NCBI GenBank assembly: GCA_015231595.1
Contig: JADGBH010000006.1
Span: 1 to 64,000, forward strand
DNA length: 64,000 bases
Direction: 5' to 3'
DNA from: Desulfobacterales bacterium
Lineage (GTDB): Bacteria; Desulfobacterota; Desulfobacteria; Desulfobacterales; JADGBH01
Positions 18,143-26,432 of this stretch are shown here, piece after piece. Position 1 is the first letter of the stretch, and each line of letters opens with the position of its first letter. The position numbers and the translations under genes were made by a program. The notes beneath the pieces were generated by a model. That model ran no database searches. It was not told the origin of the DNA and saw only the letters and a program-made list of their open reading frames with translations.

Positions 18143-19297
18143 ATGGCAAACAATTCTACACATTTTATAGATTATAACGATTGGCCTGAAATTGTGGTTA
18201 TTCTTAAAAATATTGAAAAATATACTAATTTAAAATTAACTAACCGTGAAAGAAAACTTATTTCGGCTTTAGATGAAAAAGTATATCCTGCTTGTAACCC
18301 TGAATGTGCCGATTTTACATGTCGAAAAATACCATTTGATTTTGATACAAGACTACTTGCTTATTTAACTACAAATCCATCTTTTTCTGAAAAAGATAGA
18401 ACGTTAATTTTAAAGGCGGTAATGACTTATGCTTCTGATCAGTCACAACCTTTAGAGAAACTCTCTGTTTATGTAATAAAAGAATTTCGCAAAGCAATTG
18501 CAAGCCCTTTTTATAAATTAGAAGAAACGGTTCAGCAGTTAGAGGAAAAAATCAATATCTTAAACAGAGAAGTTGTCAATAAAGACCAATATGCTGCAAG
18601 GCTATTAGAAGAAACCGCCTTTCTTGCTACATCAATTCAAGATATATTAAAAAACACAATAGGCAAAGTTATTACTTCAGAAGGAACTGTCTTGGAAGCC
18701 TTTGAAAAAGAAATCTCAAACGATAAAATAATTGAAATAATACAAAATCAAAATAAAAAATTTATTAAATCTTTAAAGGAAGAATCAAAAAAAGCGATAA
18801 CAGATCCATTGACTACTCTGTATAATAGAGGTGCTTTTGAAGTTTATTTTGACGAGGCTTTTAATGATTGTAAACAATCAGATGAGCCTCTTTCTGCTAT
18901 ATTTATTGATATTGATTTTTTTAAAAAAGTTAATGATACGTATGGTCATCAAGTAGGTGATGAAGCTATTATGTTTGTAGTTGATCATATCAAAAATACC
19001 ATAATGAGTGAAAATATATTTATCGCTCGTTATGGCGGTGAAGAATTTATAGTTATCTTAAAAGGATATAACCTGAGGAAATCTGTAAGTATTGCAGAAT
19101 CTATCCGTATTAATGTTGAAAATGAAGCTTTTTCTACTCAAGATAAAAAAATTACTCATAAAATTACTATCAGTCTTGGAGTTGCCCAATTAGAAAAAAA
19201 TATGCAAAAATCAAGTGAATTACTTGAAATGGCGGATAAAGCTCTTTATAACGCCAAAAATAGCGGAAGAAATAAAGTTATCGCTCAAAGCCAATAA
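18143..19297 (+). CDS. Diguanylate cyclase (GGDEF domain)
   Basis: A 384-residue protein without membrane segments. Residues 1-130 are an uncharacterised alpha-helical domain with a Cys-rich patch (YPACNPECADFTCRK), then a coiled coil (about 125-165), then a GGDEF domain with active site RYGGEEFIVIL and metal-binding DIDFFKKVNDTYGH. It should make c-di-GMP. The cysteines could sense redox state or metal, which is inference. It lies 34 bp after the two-repeat protein gene. Confidence 0.92.
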   Translation: MANNSTHFIDYNDWPEIVVILKNIEKYTNLKLTNRERKLISALDEKVYPACNPECADFTCRKIPFDFDTRLLAYLTTNPSFSEKDRTLILKAVMTYASDQSQPLEKLSVYVIKEFRKAIASPFYKLEETVQQLEEKINILNREVVNKDQYAARLLEETAFLATSIQDILKNTIGKVITSEGTVLEAFEKEISNDKIIEIIQNQNKKFIKSLKEESKKAITDPLTTLYNRGAFEVYFDEAFNDCKQSDEPLSAIFIDIDFFKKVNDTYGHQVGDEAIMFVVDHIKNTIMSENIFIARYGGEEFIVILKGYNLRKSVSIAESIRINVENEAFSTQDKKITHKITISLGVAQLEKNMQKSSELLEMADKALYNAKNSGRNKVIAQSQ

Positions 19298-19325
19298 ACA
19301 GTAACATCCTATTTATTTGAGGTAT

Positions 19326-19344
19326 TACGAGGCAATGCCTCGTA
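19326..19344. terminator. Hairpin between convergent genes
   Basis: TACGAGGCA (19326-19334) and TGCCTCGTA (19336-19344) form an inverted repeat, extended by weaker pairing (GAGGTAT/ATACCT). It lies between the GGDEF gene and the convergent 275-residue gene and could serve both directions. Confidence 0.5.
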
Positions 19345-19352
19345 GCATATAC

Positions 19353-20180
19353 CTAATTGATCATTAAATCACATCTTGCATTTGAGCCTTTTATAGAATT
19401 CCAACCCGTTTTTATCTTATCAGGGCAATACCTCCATCCGAAATCTAAGCAATCATAATATTTTATTGGAATTTCTTTTTTTTCCATATCTTTTGGATCA
19501 TAGTAAATATCTTCACCTACTTCCATAAAGATATAGTCTTTAAATTTATTTTCTAATTGATGTTGGAGCATCCCTTTAATTTCAACTACTCTAACGTCAT
19601 ATCCAAGTTTTCTAAGTTTTTCACGGAGAGGCTGATTAACATAGCCCGTGCAAATTTCTATCCGGTAAGTATCAGGCGAAGCTCCAAATTCTTCGACAAG
19701 TTGAATACCTAAACTTGTATATTTTTTTAAATATTGTTTCGTTCCAAAATGAGACTTAGTATCATGCCTAAAATATTTTATAGGAACTACGGCTGTTTTT
19801 ATTTCTTTTTCATCCGTTACTCCAATCATAATTCCGCATAGGGGAAATCCCCAGCCAGCATCGTCAATTTTTAAAACTTTAAGTTTTGGAGGAATAAAAT
19901 ATTCATATTCTTGATTAACAAGTTTATCCAATATTAGTTTATCGACGCAAACGATAGTATGTCCATTTTTTCCCCTGTTATAAGAATATATCTTTACATT
20001 CCATTTAGGTGAAACACCTTTATGTTCAACACCTTTGAATGATGCCATCAAAGATATATTATGTTCTGTTCGAGGAATAATATATCCTTTGCTAGCAGCA
20101 TCTTTAAGTCGAGAGATGATGGTTTTTATCTCTTCATGAGAAAAAATACTCATCAAATTTTGTTCAATTTTAACCTGCAT
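19353..20180 (-). CDS. Protein of unknown function (about 275 aa)
   Basis: I do not recognise this family with confidence. It is soluble, with no signal peptide. Features include KIDDAGWGFPLCGIMIGVTD, a D-x-G-containing beta-hairpin that faintly recalls RNase H-like folds, then VPIKYFRHD and a C-terminal YYDCLDFGWRYCPDK. The start at 20180 is chosen because GGAG lies about 7 bases upstream; TTG at 20192 is the alternative. It appears monocistronic. Confidence 0.6.
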   Translation of the reverse strand: MQVKIEQNLMSIFSHEEIKTIISRLKDAASKGYIIPRTEHNISLMASFKGVEHKGVSPKWNVKIYSYNRGKNGHTIVCVDKLILDKLVNQEYEYFIPPKLKVLKIDDAGWGFPLCGIMIGVTDEKEIKTAVVPIKYFRHDTKSHFGTKQYLKKYTSLGIQLVEEFGASPDTYRIEICTGYVNQPLREKLRKLGYDVRVVEIKGMLQHQLENKFKDYIFMEVGEDIYYDPKDMEKKEIPIKYYDCLDFGWRYCPDKIKTGWNSIKGSNARCDLMIN

Positions 20181-20381
20181 TTTTAACTCCAAATTATTAT
20201 AATAAACGAAAACCAGAATAAATTAAGATTGCTCTGGATAGACGATTCGAATCTAATGGTTGTTTGATTGTGGCATAATTAATAAGCTTTTTAAAAGAAA
20301 GAACTTGAAATATAACATCAAACATATCATAACATCAATACTAAAATTTTTAATATGGTAATTGAATGTTATTGCTGCATC

Positions 20382-23300
20382 TTATTTAATGTCAAATACC
20401 TCTATACCGTCCCACTCAGGCAAAACACCATATTTTTTAAAATATTGACAACGCTCAAAATATCTTGCCGTAGCTTTATCATCAGGATTAAATTTTAAAA
20501 TATCTTCGAACTTTTTAGATGCTTCTTGGAATCTTTGATTATAATAAAAACTAATGCCCGCATCAAAGTCTTGCATAGACTTTTTCTTTTTTTCCTTAAT
20601 ATCGTCAGGGTCTGTATCGAAAACTTCAAAAACAGCTACAGAATCTTTTTTACCTTTTACTTTTACCCGTTCAAGAAATCTGTAATTATATTTTGTAGGG
20701 TCAGCTAATGAGTAAAGAGTTGAATCACTTACAATAGTTCGAGCGCCAAATATTTTGGTAAGTCCTTCTAATCTTGACGCTAAATTAACAGCATCTGATA
20801 TAACTGTGCTTTCTATTCTCGCCTGTTCTCCGATTATTCCAATCATTAAAGAACCCGTATGTATGCCTATACCAATTTCTATAGGTTTTTGATTTTTTTG
20901 AATTAAATTCTGATTAAATTCATTGAGTTTATATTTTATAGCAATTGCGGCTTTTATAGCATCTTCTGCCCTTTCAGGAAAAAGAGCCATTACTGCATCT
21001 CCCATATATTTATCTATAAAACCATTATATTCTCTAATGACTGGACCTATTTTTTCAAGATAGGAATTTAAAAAATTAAAATTTTCCTCAGGCTCCATTT
21101 GTTCTGAAAGATTAGTAAAAGAGCGGATGTCTGTAAAAAGAATAGTCATATTTTTCTTAATTTGCTGGCCAAGATTAATTTCAACAATATTTTTTTTATC
21201 AAGCAGAGTTAAAAATTGGCGGGGAACAAAACGTCCTATTGCAATATTGATCTTTGCTAATTGGTAATGGGTATAAATCCTTGCTATAAGCTCATTCTTT
21301 GAAAATGGCTTTGTGACGTAATCATTCGCACCCGACTCTAAACCTTCAACTAAGTCAGAAACTTGATTTTTAGCAGTCAGCATTATTACTGGAAGCTCAT
21401 TTGCCGGGTATATTTTTCTTAGTTCAGCACATACCTCATAGCCGTTCATATTCGGCATCATTACATCCAGCAGAATTATATCAGGTTTATAATGTTTAAG
21501 TTGTTCAAATGCTTGAAATCCAGAAATTGATGTTTCAACTTCAATTCCAACAAGCATAAGATTATTTTTTATAACTTGTAGATTGATAGATTCATCATCT
21601 ATTGCAAAAACTTTTAATCCTTTGAAATCACCAGTAATTATTTTTTCATGTTTATCTTGTAGTCCAAGTTCTGATTCTTGATCATTTTTTATGTTAATAT
21701 CATATATTCTTACATTGTTTTTTTTACGAGTCAGCTCATCAATTTTTATTTTTGGAATTATATCTTTTTTGTTAATTTCTGGTTTTTCATTGGTTGATGG
21801 TAACGTAAAACTAAAAATAGAGCCTTTTCCCATTTCTGATTTAACCCATATTTTACCGCCCTGTAATTCAATTAAACTTTTTGTTATTGCAAGTCCTAAT
21901 CCTGTGCCGCCATATTTACGCTCAATTGAACCATCAGCCTGCTCAAAGGATTGAAAAATAGTTTCTTGTTTTTCCTTTGGAATTCCAATTCCTGTATCTG
22001 ATACTGATATTTCTATCATGCCGTCTTGGAATTTTGCTGAAATATTAACTTCACCCGTTTCTGTAAATTTTATGGCATTACCAATAATATTATACAAAAT
22101 TTGCTGGATACGATTTTCATCTCCTAAAGCAAACGGGATATTATTGGGGATTTTGTTATTTAATGTTAATTTTTTATCAGATATGAAAGGCTGTGAAAGC
22201 ATAAGAATAACTTCAGCTAATTGTTTTATATCAACTGGATTTTGCCGTAAAACTAATTCCTTGTTCCTTAATTTTGAAAAATCAAGAATATCATTAACCA
22301 GATTTGCAAGACGTTTTCCGCTGCTTACAATCAGAGTAAGAATATATTTGGCATTATCTGAAAGTTTTCCAGCTGCTCCATCAATCAAAGATTCAGCAAG
22401 TCCTATTATGCCATTTAAAGGAGTTCTCAGCTCATGGGAAGTATTGGACAAAAATTCGTCTTTAAGTTTATCAAATCTTTTAAGATTCTCTACGGCGAGT
22501 ATTTGTGCATCTAAGGCTTGCTGCTTTAAAGCTATTTTTTCAGCCCTATCAAAATTAATTCTATCGGCGAGGGCAAGGGAAATAAGTATAACTTCAGTTG
22601 ATGACCCTAATGCTATAATATTTTCAGTAAAAAAATTAATTGGAACAAATCCTTTCATCCTTAAACCTAATATGATTGAGCATATTATTAAATCTATCCA
22701 TGCTAATAAATAGAACCGGGCTGGTCTAAATCCTTGGATTACACCATTGATACCAGCGACTAATAAAAGAATTGGTATTACAAATATACTAATTGCTACA
22801 AGCTTCATAGCAATGATATTGCTGATAAAAAAGTTAAAATAAAGAAGGACTATACAATAGATTAAAGCCATATATAAAAATTTATATATTTTCGGCATTG
22901 TTTGTTTTATGTTCAAAAATGAAAAAGTAAACGCAACCATAGTTATACCCATTATTACTGGCATCGTCCTATGGATAATTAATGAGGCGTTAGGAGAATA
23001 AGGAGATAATAATTCATAAATTATTGAATCAAAAGCAACAGATGCAGCTAAAATAGAGGCTATAACATAAAAAATATAGTAAAGGTAGCTCTCATCCCTT
23101 ACCGACATATACAAAAATAAATTATAAAACAGCATGGCAAGCATTAGACCATAATATACTCCCCTAAAAAGGCGATCCTGACTTATTTTTTCTAAAAATT
23201 TTTTTGGCTGCCAAAGCGTAATCGGAACAACCATTGATGATTGAGTTTTTATTTTAAAATATAAAGTCTGTATTTTATTAGGCTCTACTTTAAGGCTGAA

Positions 23301-23801
23301 TACAATATTGCTGCATTTAATTTCTCTGTCATCAAAGGGAATAGTGACACCTGATTTTTTTAAAGTTATCTGTCCTTTTGAGTTTAAGTGATATAACTCG
23401 ATATAATGCAATGGCGGATATCCAAGTTCTACATACAATTCTTTTCCGGTATCTTCAGAATTTGTCTTATAAATAAAGCTAAATCTTAGCCATAGGTCTG
23501 TATCTATTTGACCCAGATTTAAAATTTTTTGTTTAGATTGGATAAATTCGTTTAAGATCGGCTCAGAAGTAATGTCTTTAAAACTCAACTTTTTTTCTTT
23601 ATCAATCAGATATTCTAAATGGAATCCTACTGGATATTTACCGTCAAGTTCATTGATAATAAAAGTTTTTTTTGAGATATCTTGAGCTGGCGATGATATG
23701 GGAAATAATGTTATTAATACAAAAAATGCGCACAGAAAATATTTAAGCCCTCCAGCAATGGTAAACTTGATGTCTGCCTTTATGAGCTTCTCAATTAACA
23801 T
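20382..23801 (-). CDS. DISM-type hybrid histidine kinase-receiver-class III nucleotide cyclase fusion
   Basis: About 1139 residues. In order: signal peptide (to about 35), 7TMR-DISM extracellular domain (about 40-170), seven membrane segments (about 190-390), HisKA with the histidine in NTSHELRTPLNG (about 457), HATPase (NIIGNAIKFTETGE, GTGLGLAITKSL), receiver (LLDVMMPNMNG, about 780), class III adenylate/guanylate cyclase (FTDIRSFTNLSEQ, FIDKYMGDAVMALFP) and a TPR-like tail (FEDILKFNPDDKATARYFE). It could couple a sugar or ligand signal to phosphotransfer and cyclic nucleotide synthesis in one chain. The start at 23801 follows AAAGGA. A deleted second copy lies at 24898-25176. Confidence 0.9.
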   Translation of the reverse strand: MLIEKLIKADIKFTIAGGLKYFLCAFFVLITLFPISSPAQDISKKTFIINELDGKYPVGFHLEYLIDKEKKLSFKDITSEPILNEFIQSKQKILNLGQIDTDLWLRFSFIYKTNSEDTGKELYVELGYPPLHYIELYHLNSKGQITLKKSGVTIPFDDREIKCSNIVFSLKVEPNKIQTLYFKIKTQSSMVVPITLWQPKKFLEKISQDRLFRGVYYGLMLAMLFYNLFLYMSVRDESYLYYIFYVIASILAASVAFDSIIYELLSPYSPNASLIIHRTMPVIMGITMVAFTFSFLNIKQTMPKIYKFLYMALIYCIVLLYFNFFISNIIAMKLVAISIFVIPILLLVAGINGVIQGFRPARFYLLAWIDLIICSIILGLRMKGFVPINFFTENIIALGSSTEVILISLALADRINFDRAEKIALKQQALDAQILAVENLKRFDKLKDEFLSNTSHELRTPLNGIIGLAESLIDGAAGKLSDNAKYILTLIVSSGKRLANLVNDILDFSKLRNKELVLRQNPVDIKQLAEVILMLSQPFISDKKLTLNNKIPNNIPFALGDENRIQQILYNIIGNAIKFTETGEVNISAKFQDGMIEISVSDTGIGIPKEKQETIFQSFEQADGSIERKYGGTGLGLAITKSLIELQGGKIWVKSEMGKGSIFSFTLPSTNEKPEINKKDIIPKIKIDELTRKKNNVRIYDINIKNDQESELGLQDKHEKIITGDFKGLKVFAIDDESINLQVIKNNLMLVGIEVETSISGFQAFEQLKHYKPDIILLDVMMPNMNGYEVCAELRKIYPANELPVIMLTAKNQVSDLVEGLESGANDYVTKPFSKNELIARIYTHYQLAKINIAIGRFVPRQFLTLLDKKNIVEINLGQQIKKNMTILFTDIRSFTNLSEQMEPEENFNFLNSYLEKIGPVIREYNGFIDKYMGDAVMALFPERAEDAIKAAIAIKYKLNEFNQNLIQKNQKPIEIGIGIHTGSLMIGIIGEQARIESTVISDAVNLASRLEGLTKIFGARTIVSDSTLYSLADPTKYNYRFLERVKVKGKKDSVAVFEVFDTDPDDIKEKKKKSMQDFDAGISFYYNQRFQEASKKFEDILKFNPDDKATARYFERCQYFKKYGVLPEWDGIEVFDIK

Positions 23802-23847
23802 TGCATCGAATCCTTTATTAACCTCATAATGATTTAAATATATAAAA

Positions 23848-23927
23848 TGACATATCATTATTATTTTTATATGATAGAATTTGATTAAGGCTGTAGTTTT
23901 AGCCTTAATCAGATGAATTATATGTCA
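23848..23927. mobile_element. 80-bp palindromic element, family 3 copy 1
   Basis: It begins TGACATATCATTA and ends TATATGTCA; the central hairpin GATTAAGGCT/AGCCTTAATC surrounds GTAGTTTT. It lies 46 bp upstream of the fusion kinase start. Three further 80-bp copies are in the window (25224, 26323, 60242). Confidence 0.75.
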
Positions 23928-23954
23928 GTTTTTACCCTTCGATCAATTTAATTC

Positions 23955-24875
23955 CTATAATTCATCACAATATTGCTTAATTTTATCAATCGACAAGCCT
24001 GTATATTTAGATATCGTCTCAATAGGAACTCCAGTCTTTATCATTGATATTACTATTGCTTTCCGCCCCTCTTCCATTCCTTCCTTTAGACCTTCCTCTC
24101 GTCCTTCTTTTCGTCCTTCCTCAATACCTTCTTCCTTTGCGGTATTTACAACATTTCGCTCTATTGCTAAGTTCATCAAATATCGTTCATATCTGGCTTT
24201 TTCTTCTTTTGACATATTCATTTCAGATAGTTTTTCTTTTGCTTTATCGATGTTTCGTGATTTTGAACCTTCTTTGATTTCATTGTTCTTTATCATATAT
24301 ATCCATTCATCTATAGCTTTTCTAACCTGATTATGATACCGTTCTACCTGTATTAAATAATATTCTGGAAATATTTTTTTATCGATTAATTTATATTTTT
24401 TCTCTAAATCTTCGCAGCCTAATTCTACTCTTTTTCTTATCTTTAATGAATGTCCAGTATTCATTCCTTTAAAATCAGTTGCGCCATAATATAAATAATC
24501 ATCACCTAATCCCAGATTAAAATACATTACACTTATTGATATTACCTTACTTAAATTTTGAAAATCTTCGCCCAATTTTTGATTTTCTACTATTATTTTT
24601 GAAGTTCCATATAACAGTCTTTCCAGATAATCCACTTCCCTGCAATTTTGTATTTCCACTATTATCTTTCTATGCTGAGAATCTTCTATCATGATATCTA
24701 CACGATTAAACTTTGAATCTTCTTCTTCCTGATTTCCCTCACTTTCTAATAATTTCAAGACTTTTATCTCTTCATCTTCTAATAATGCACTTAAAAATCC
24801 TTCTAATACGTCAAAATTCGCTTTATTTCTTAATATATGTTTTATTGCCCAATCAAATCTTATTACTTTTTCCAT
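23955..24875 (-). CDS. Rpn/YhgA-like PD-(D/E)XK nuclease family protein
   Basis: About 306 residues. The N-terminal nuclease-like domain has RVDIMIED...IIVEIQN, the D and E-x-Q catalytic pair of the Rpn/PDDEXK_2 family. A Glu/Gly/Lys/Arg tract follows (EEGRKEGREEGLKEG), then a small helical tail resembling a helix-turn-helix (ETISKYTGLSIDKIKQ). Related proteins promote RecA-independent recombination or act as putative transposases; the role here is uncertain. The start at 24875 follows AGGAG. Confidence 0.85.
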   Translation of the reverse strand: MEKVIRFDWAIKHILRNKANFDVLEGFLSALLEDEEIKVLKLLESEGNQEEEDSKFNRVDIMIEDSQHRKIIVEIQNCREVDYLERLLYGTSKIIVENQKLGEDFQNLSKVISISVMYFNLGLGDDYLYYGATDFKGMNTGHSLKIRKRVELGCEDLEKKYKLIDKKIFPEYYLIQVERYHNQVRKAIDEWIYMIKNNEIKEGSKSRNIDKAKEKLSEMNMSKEEKARYERYLMNLAIERNVVNTAKEEGIEEGRKEGREEGLKEGMEEGRKAIVISMIKTGVPIETISKYTGLSIDKIKQYCDEL

Positions 24876-24897
24876 TTTTTTTCTCCTCATACCTTTT

Positions 24898-25176
24898 ATT
24901 TAATATCAAATACCTCTATACCGTCCCACTCAGGCAAAACTCCATATTTTTGAAAATATTTTGACAACTCTCAAAATATCTTGCAGCAGCTTTATCATCA
25001 GGATTAAATTTTAAAATATCTTCAAATTTTTTCGAAATAAAAGGTTTTTTTGAGATATTTTGAACTGACGTAGATATGGGAAATGCAATTGTTAATACAA
25101 AAACTGCACACAGGAAACATTTAAGTATAGCAAGGGTAAACTTGATGTCTGCTTTTATGAGCTTCTCAATTAACAT
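24898..25176 (-). pseudogene. Internally deleted remnant of the DISM kinase-cyclase gene
   Basis: The 5' part encodes MLIEKLIKADIKFT and the signal peptide of the 1139-residue fusion, up to ISKKPFI. It joins directly to the extreme C-terminus (KFEDILKFNPDDKAAARYFE), so about 3.2 kb is missing. The last codons are then shifted out of frame relative to the intact gene (WDGIEVFDIK is lost). Nucleotide similarity to both ends of the intact gene is high, as is similarity of the upstream element. Confidence 0.85.
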
Positions 25177-25223
25177 TACAACTAATCCTTATATTAGCCT
25201 CATAATAATTTAAATATATAAAA

Positions 25224-25303
25224 TGACATACAATTATTATTTTTATATGATAAAATTTGATTAAGTCTGTATTTTTAGCCTTAATCAACTGAATTATGTG
25301 TCA
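25224..25303. mobile_element. 80-bp palindromic element, family 3 copy 2
   Basis: It starts TGACATACAATTATT and ends TATGTGTCA, with the same central GATTAAG...AGCCTTAATC hairpin. It is upstream of the kinase remnant exactly as copy 1 is upstream of the intact gene, so the pair belongs to one duplicated segment. Confidence 0.75.
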
Positions 25304-25327
25304 TTTATTTTTGGATATATAAGATTA

Positions 25328-26296
25328 CTAATCATTAAATTTTCTAAGTTCAAGTATTTCATCTAAGCTCATTCCAGAGATATCCGCTATTTGTTCATTT
25401 GTTAATATCTCAAGTCTAAATAATTTTTTTACTGTTTCTATTTTTTCTTTTCTGCGATCTTCTTCATGTTGTCTGCGATCTTCTTCATGTTGTCTGAGCT
25501 CTTCTTCATATTTTTTTCGTTCTTCTTCGCGTCCTTCTTTTCTTGCTTTTCTTACATGAACTCTAAAAAAATTTGTGTCTTTAATTGTTAAAGGCATGTA
25601 GTCCTCCTTTTCTAATATTTCTGTTTCTTCTTCTATTTGCAATTGCAGTTTATCCGGTAATATTATTAATCCTTCTATAAACAGAAATATTTTTCTAATT
25701 TTGTCTTTACTGTAATTTTTTTCTTTTAAAAGTTTTATTAAATCGCATTTAAACCTATATTTTACCTCATTCTTTTTCCTCTTACTTAGTATTGAATACA
25801 AACCCGCCAAAATAACTGTTGCAAACGGATTTGTACTTTTTTTTAATGCATCTTCATTTTGTCCCAGAATTTTATAGGTATTAAATAAATAACTTAGTTT
25901 TGTCCCAAAAAAATCATATTCGTATTTATCCGGCTTATATTCAGCATCACTATCTGAAAATATAGCTATAGCCACGATGTTTTTATTGTATCTTTCACTT
26001 AATCGATAAAAAGTTATATACATTCTTTTTGCAAATTCATCATCTTGATATCCTTGAACTTCTATATGGATTAATGCCCATATCTCCTCTCCGTTTTTTA
26101 AAAATACCTTTACCAATGTATCAGCTATTCTATCTTTTTTTTCTGATTTTGAAAATAATTTTGCCAATTCTTTGTCCAAAAATTCATATCCTTTGCTATG
26201 ATCTATTGCATTATGAAATTCAGGCATAAAATATTCTACAAAATCATAAAACAAATCCCTTATTATTTCTTTCCATAGTTTGTCAGCTTTTTTCAC
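25328..26296 (-). CDS. Rpn/PDDEXK-family transposase-like nuclease (second type)
   Basis: About 322 residues. EIWALIHIEVQGYQDDEFAK supplies the E-x-Q motif, followed by RMYITFYRLSERY; this matches the cytosolic Rpn/DUF4351-like family. The C-terminus has a charged repeat (EELRQHEEDRRQHEEDRR) and an HTH-like tail (EQIADISGMSLDEILELR). The two nuclease-like genes here are only distantly related. The start is taken as GTG at 26296 because GAGGAGAT lies just upstream; ATG at 26320 is the alternative. Confidence 0.8.
   Translation of the reverse strand: MKKADKLWKEIIRDLFYDFVEYFMPEFHNAIDHSKGYEFLDKELAKLFSKSEKKDRIADTLVKVFLKNGEEIWALIHIEVQGYQDDEFAKRMYITFYRLSERYNKNIVAIAIFSDSDAEYKPDKYEYDFFGTKLSYLFNTYKILGQNEDALKKSTNPFATVILAGLYSILSKRKKNEVKYRFKCDLIKLLKEKNYSKDKIRKIFLFIEGLIILPDKLQLQIEEETEILEKEDYMPLTIKDTNFFRVHVRKARKEGREEERKKYEEELRQHEEDRRQHEEDRRKEKIETVKKLFRLEILTNEQIADISGMSLDEILELRKFND
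25451..25492 (-). repeat. 21-bp tandem repeat in nuclease gene
   Basis: Two perfect copies of TCTGCGATCTTCTTCATGTTG, followed by a diverged third. They encode the RQHEEDR repeats. This is a likely length-variable tract. Confidence 0.85.
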
Positions 26297-26322
26297 TTCA
26301 TCTCCTCTGTTAATATACAAAC

Positions 26323-26402
26323 TGACATATCATTACTATTTTTAAATAGTAAAAGTTGATTAAGGCTATAGTTTTAGCCTTAATCAACTGAACGGCATGT
26401 CA
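26323..26402. mobile_element. 80-bp palindromic element, family 3 copy 3
   Basis: It starts TGACATATCATTACTATT and ends GGCATGTCA, with the centre GATTAAGGCT/AGCCTTAATC. It lies between the PKS stop (26433) and the second nuclease gene. Confidence 0.75.
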
Positions 26403-26432
26403 ATTATTTTCGGATATATGTCTTAAAAAATC

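Noticed and set aside
22018..22713. Plus-strand frame of 231 codons inside the fusion kinase gene
   Set aside because: It is antisense to conserved HisKA/HATPase coding sequence; a shadow frame.
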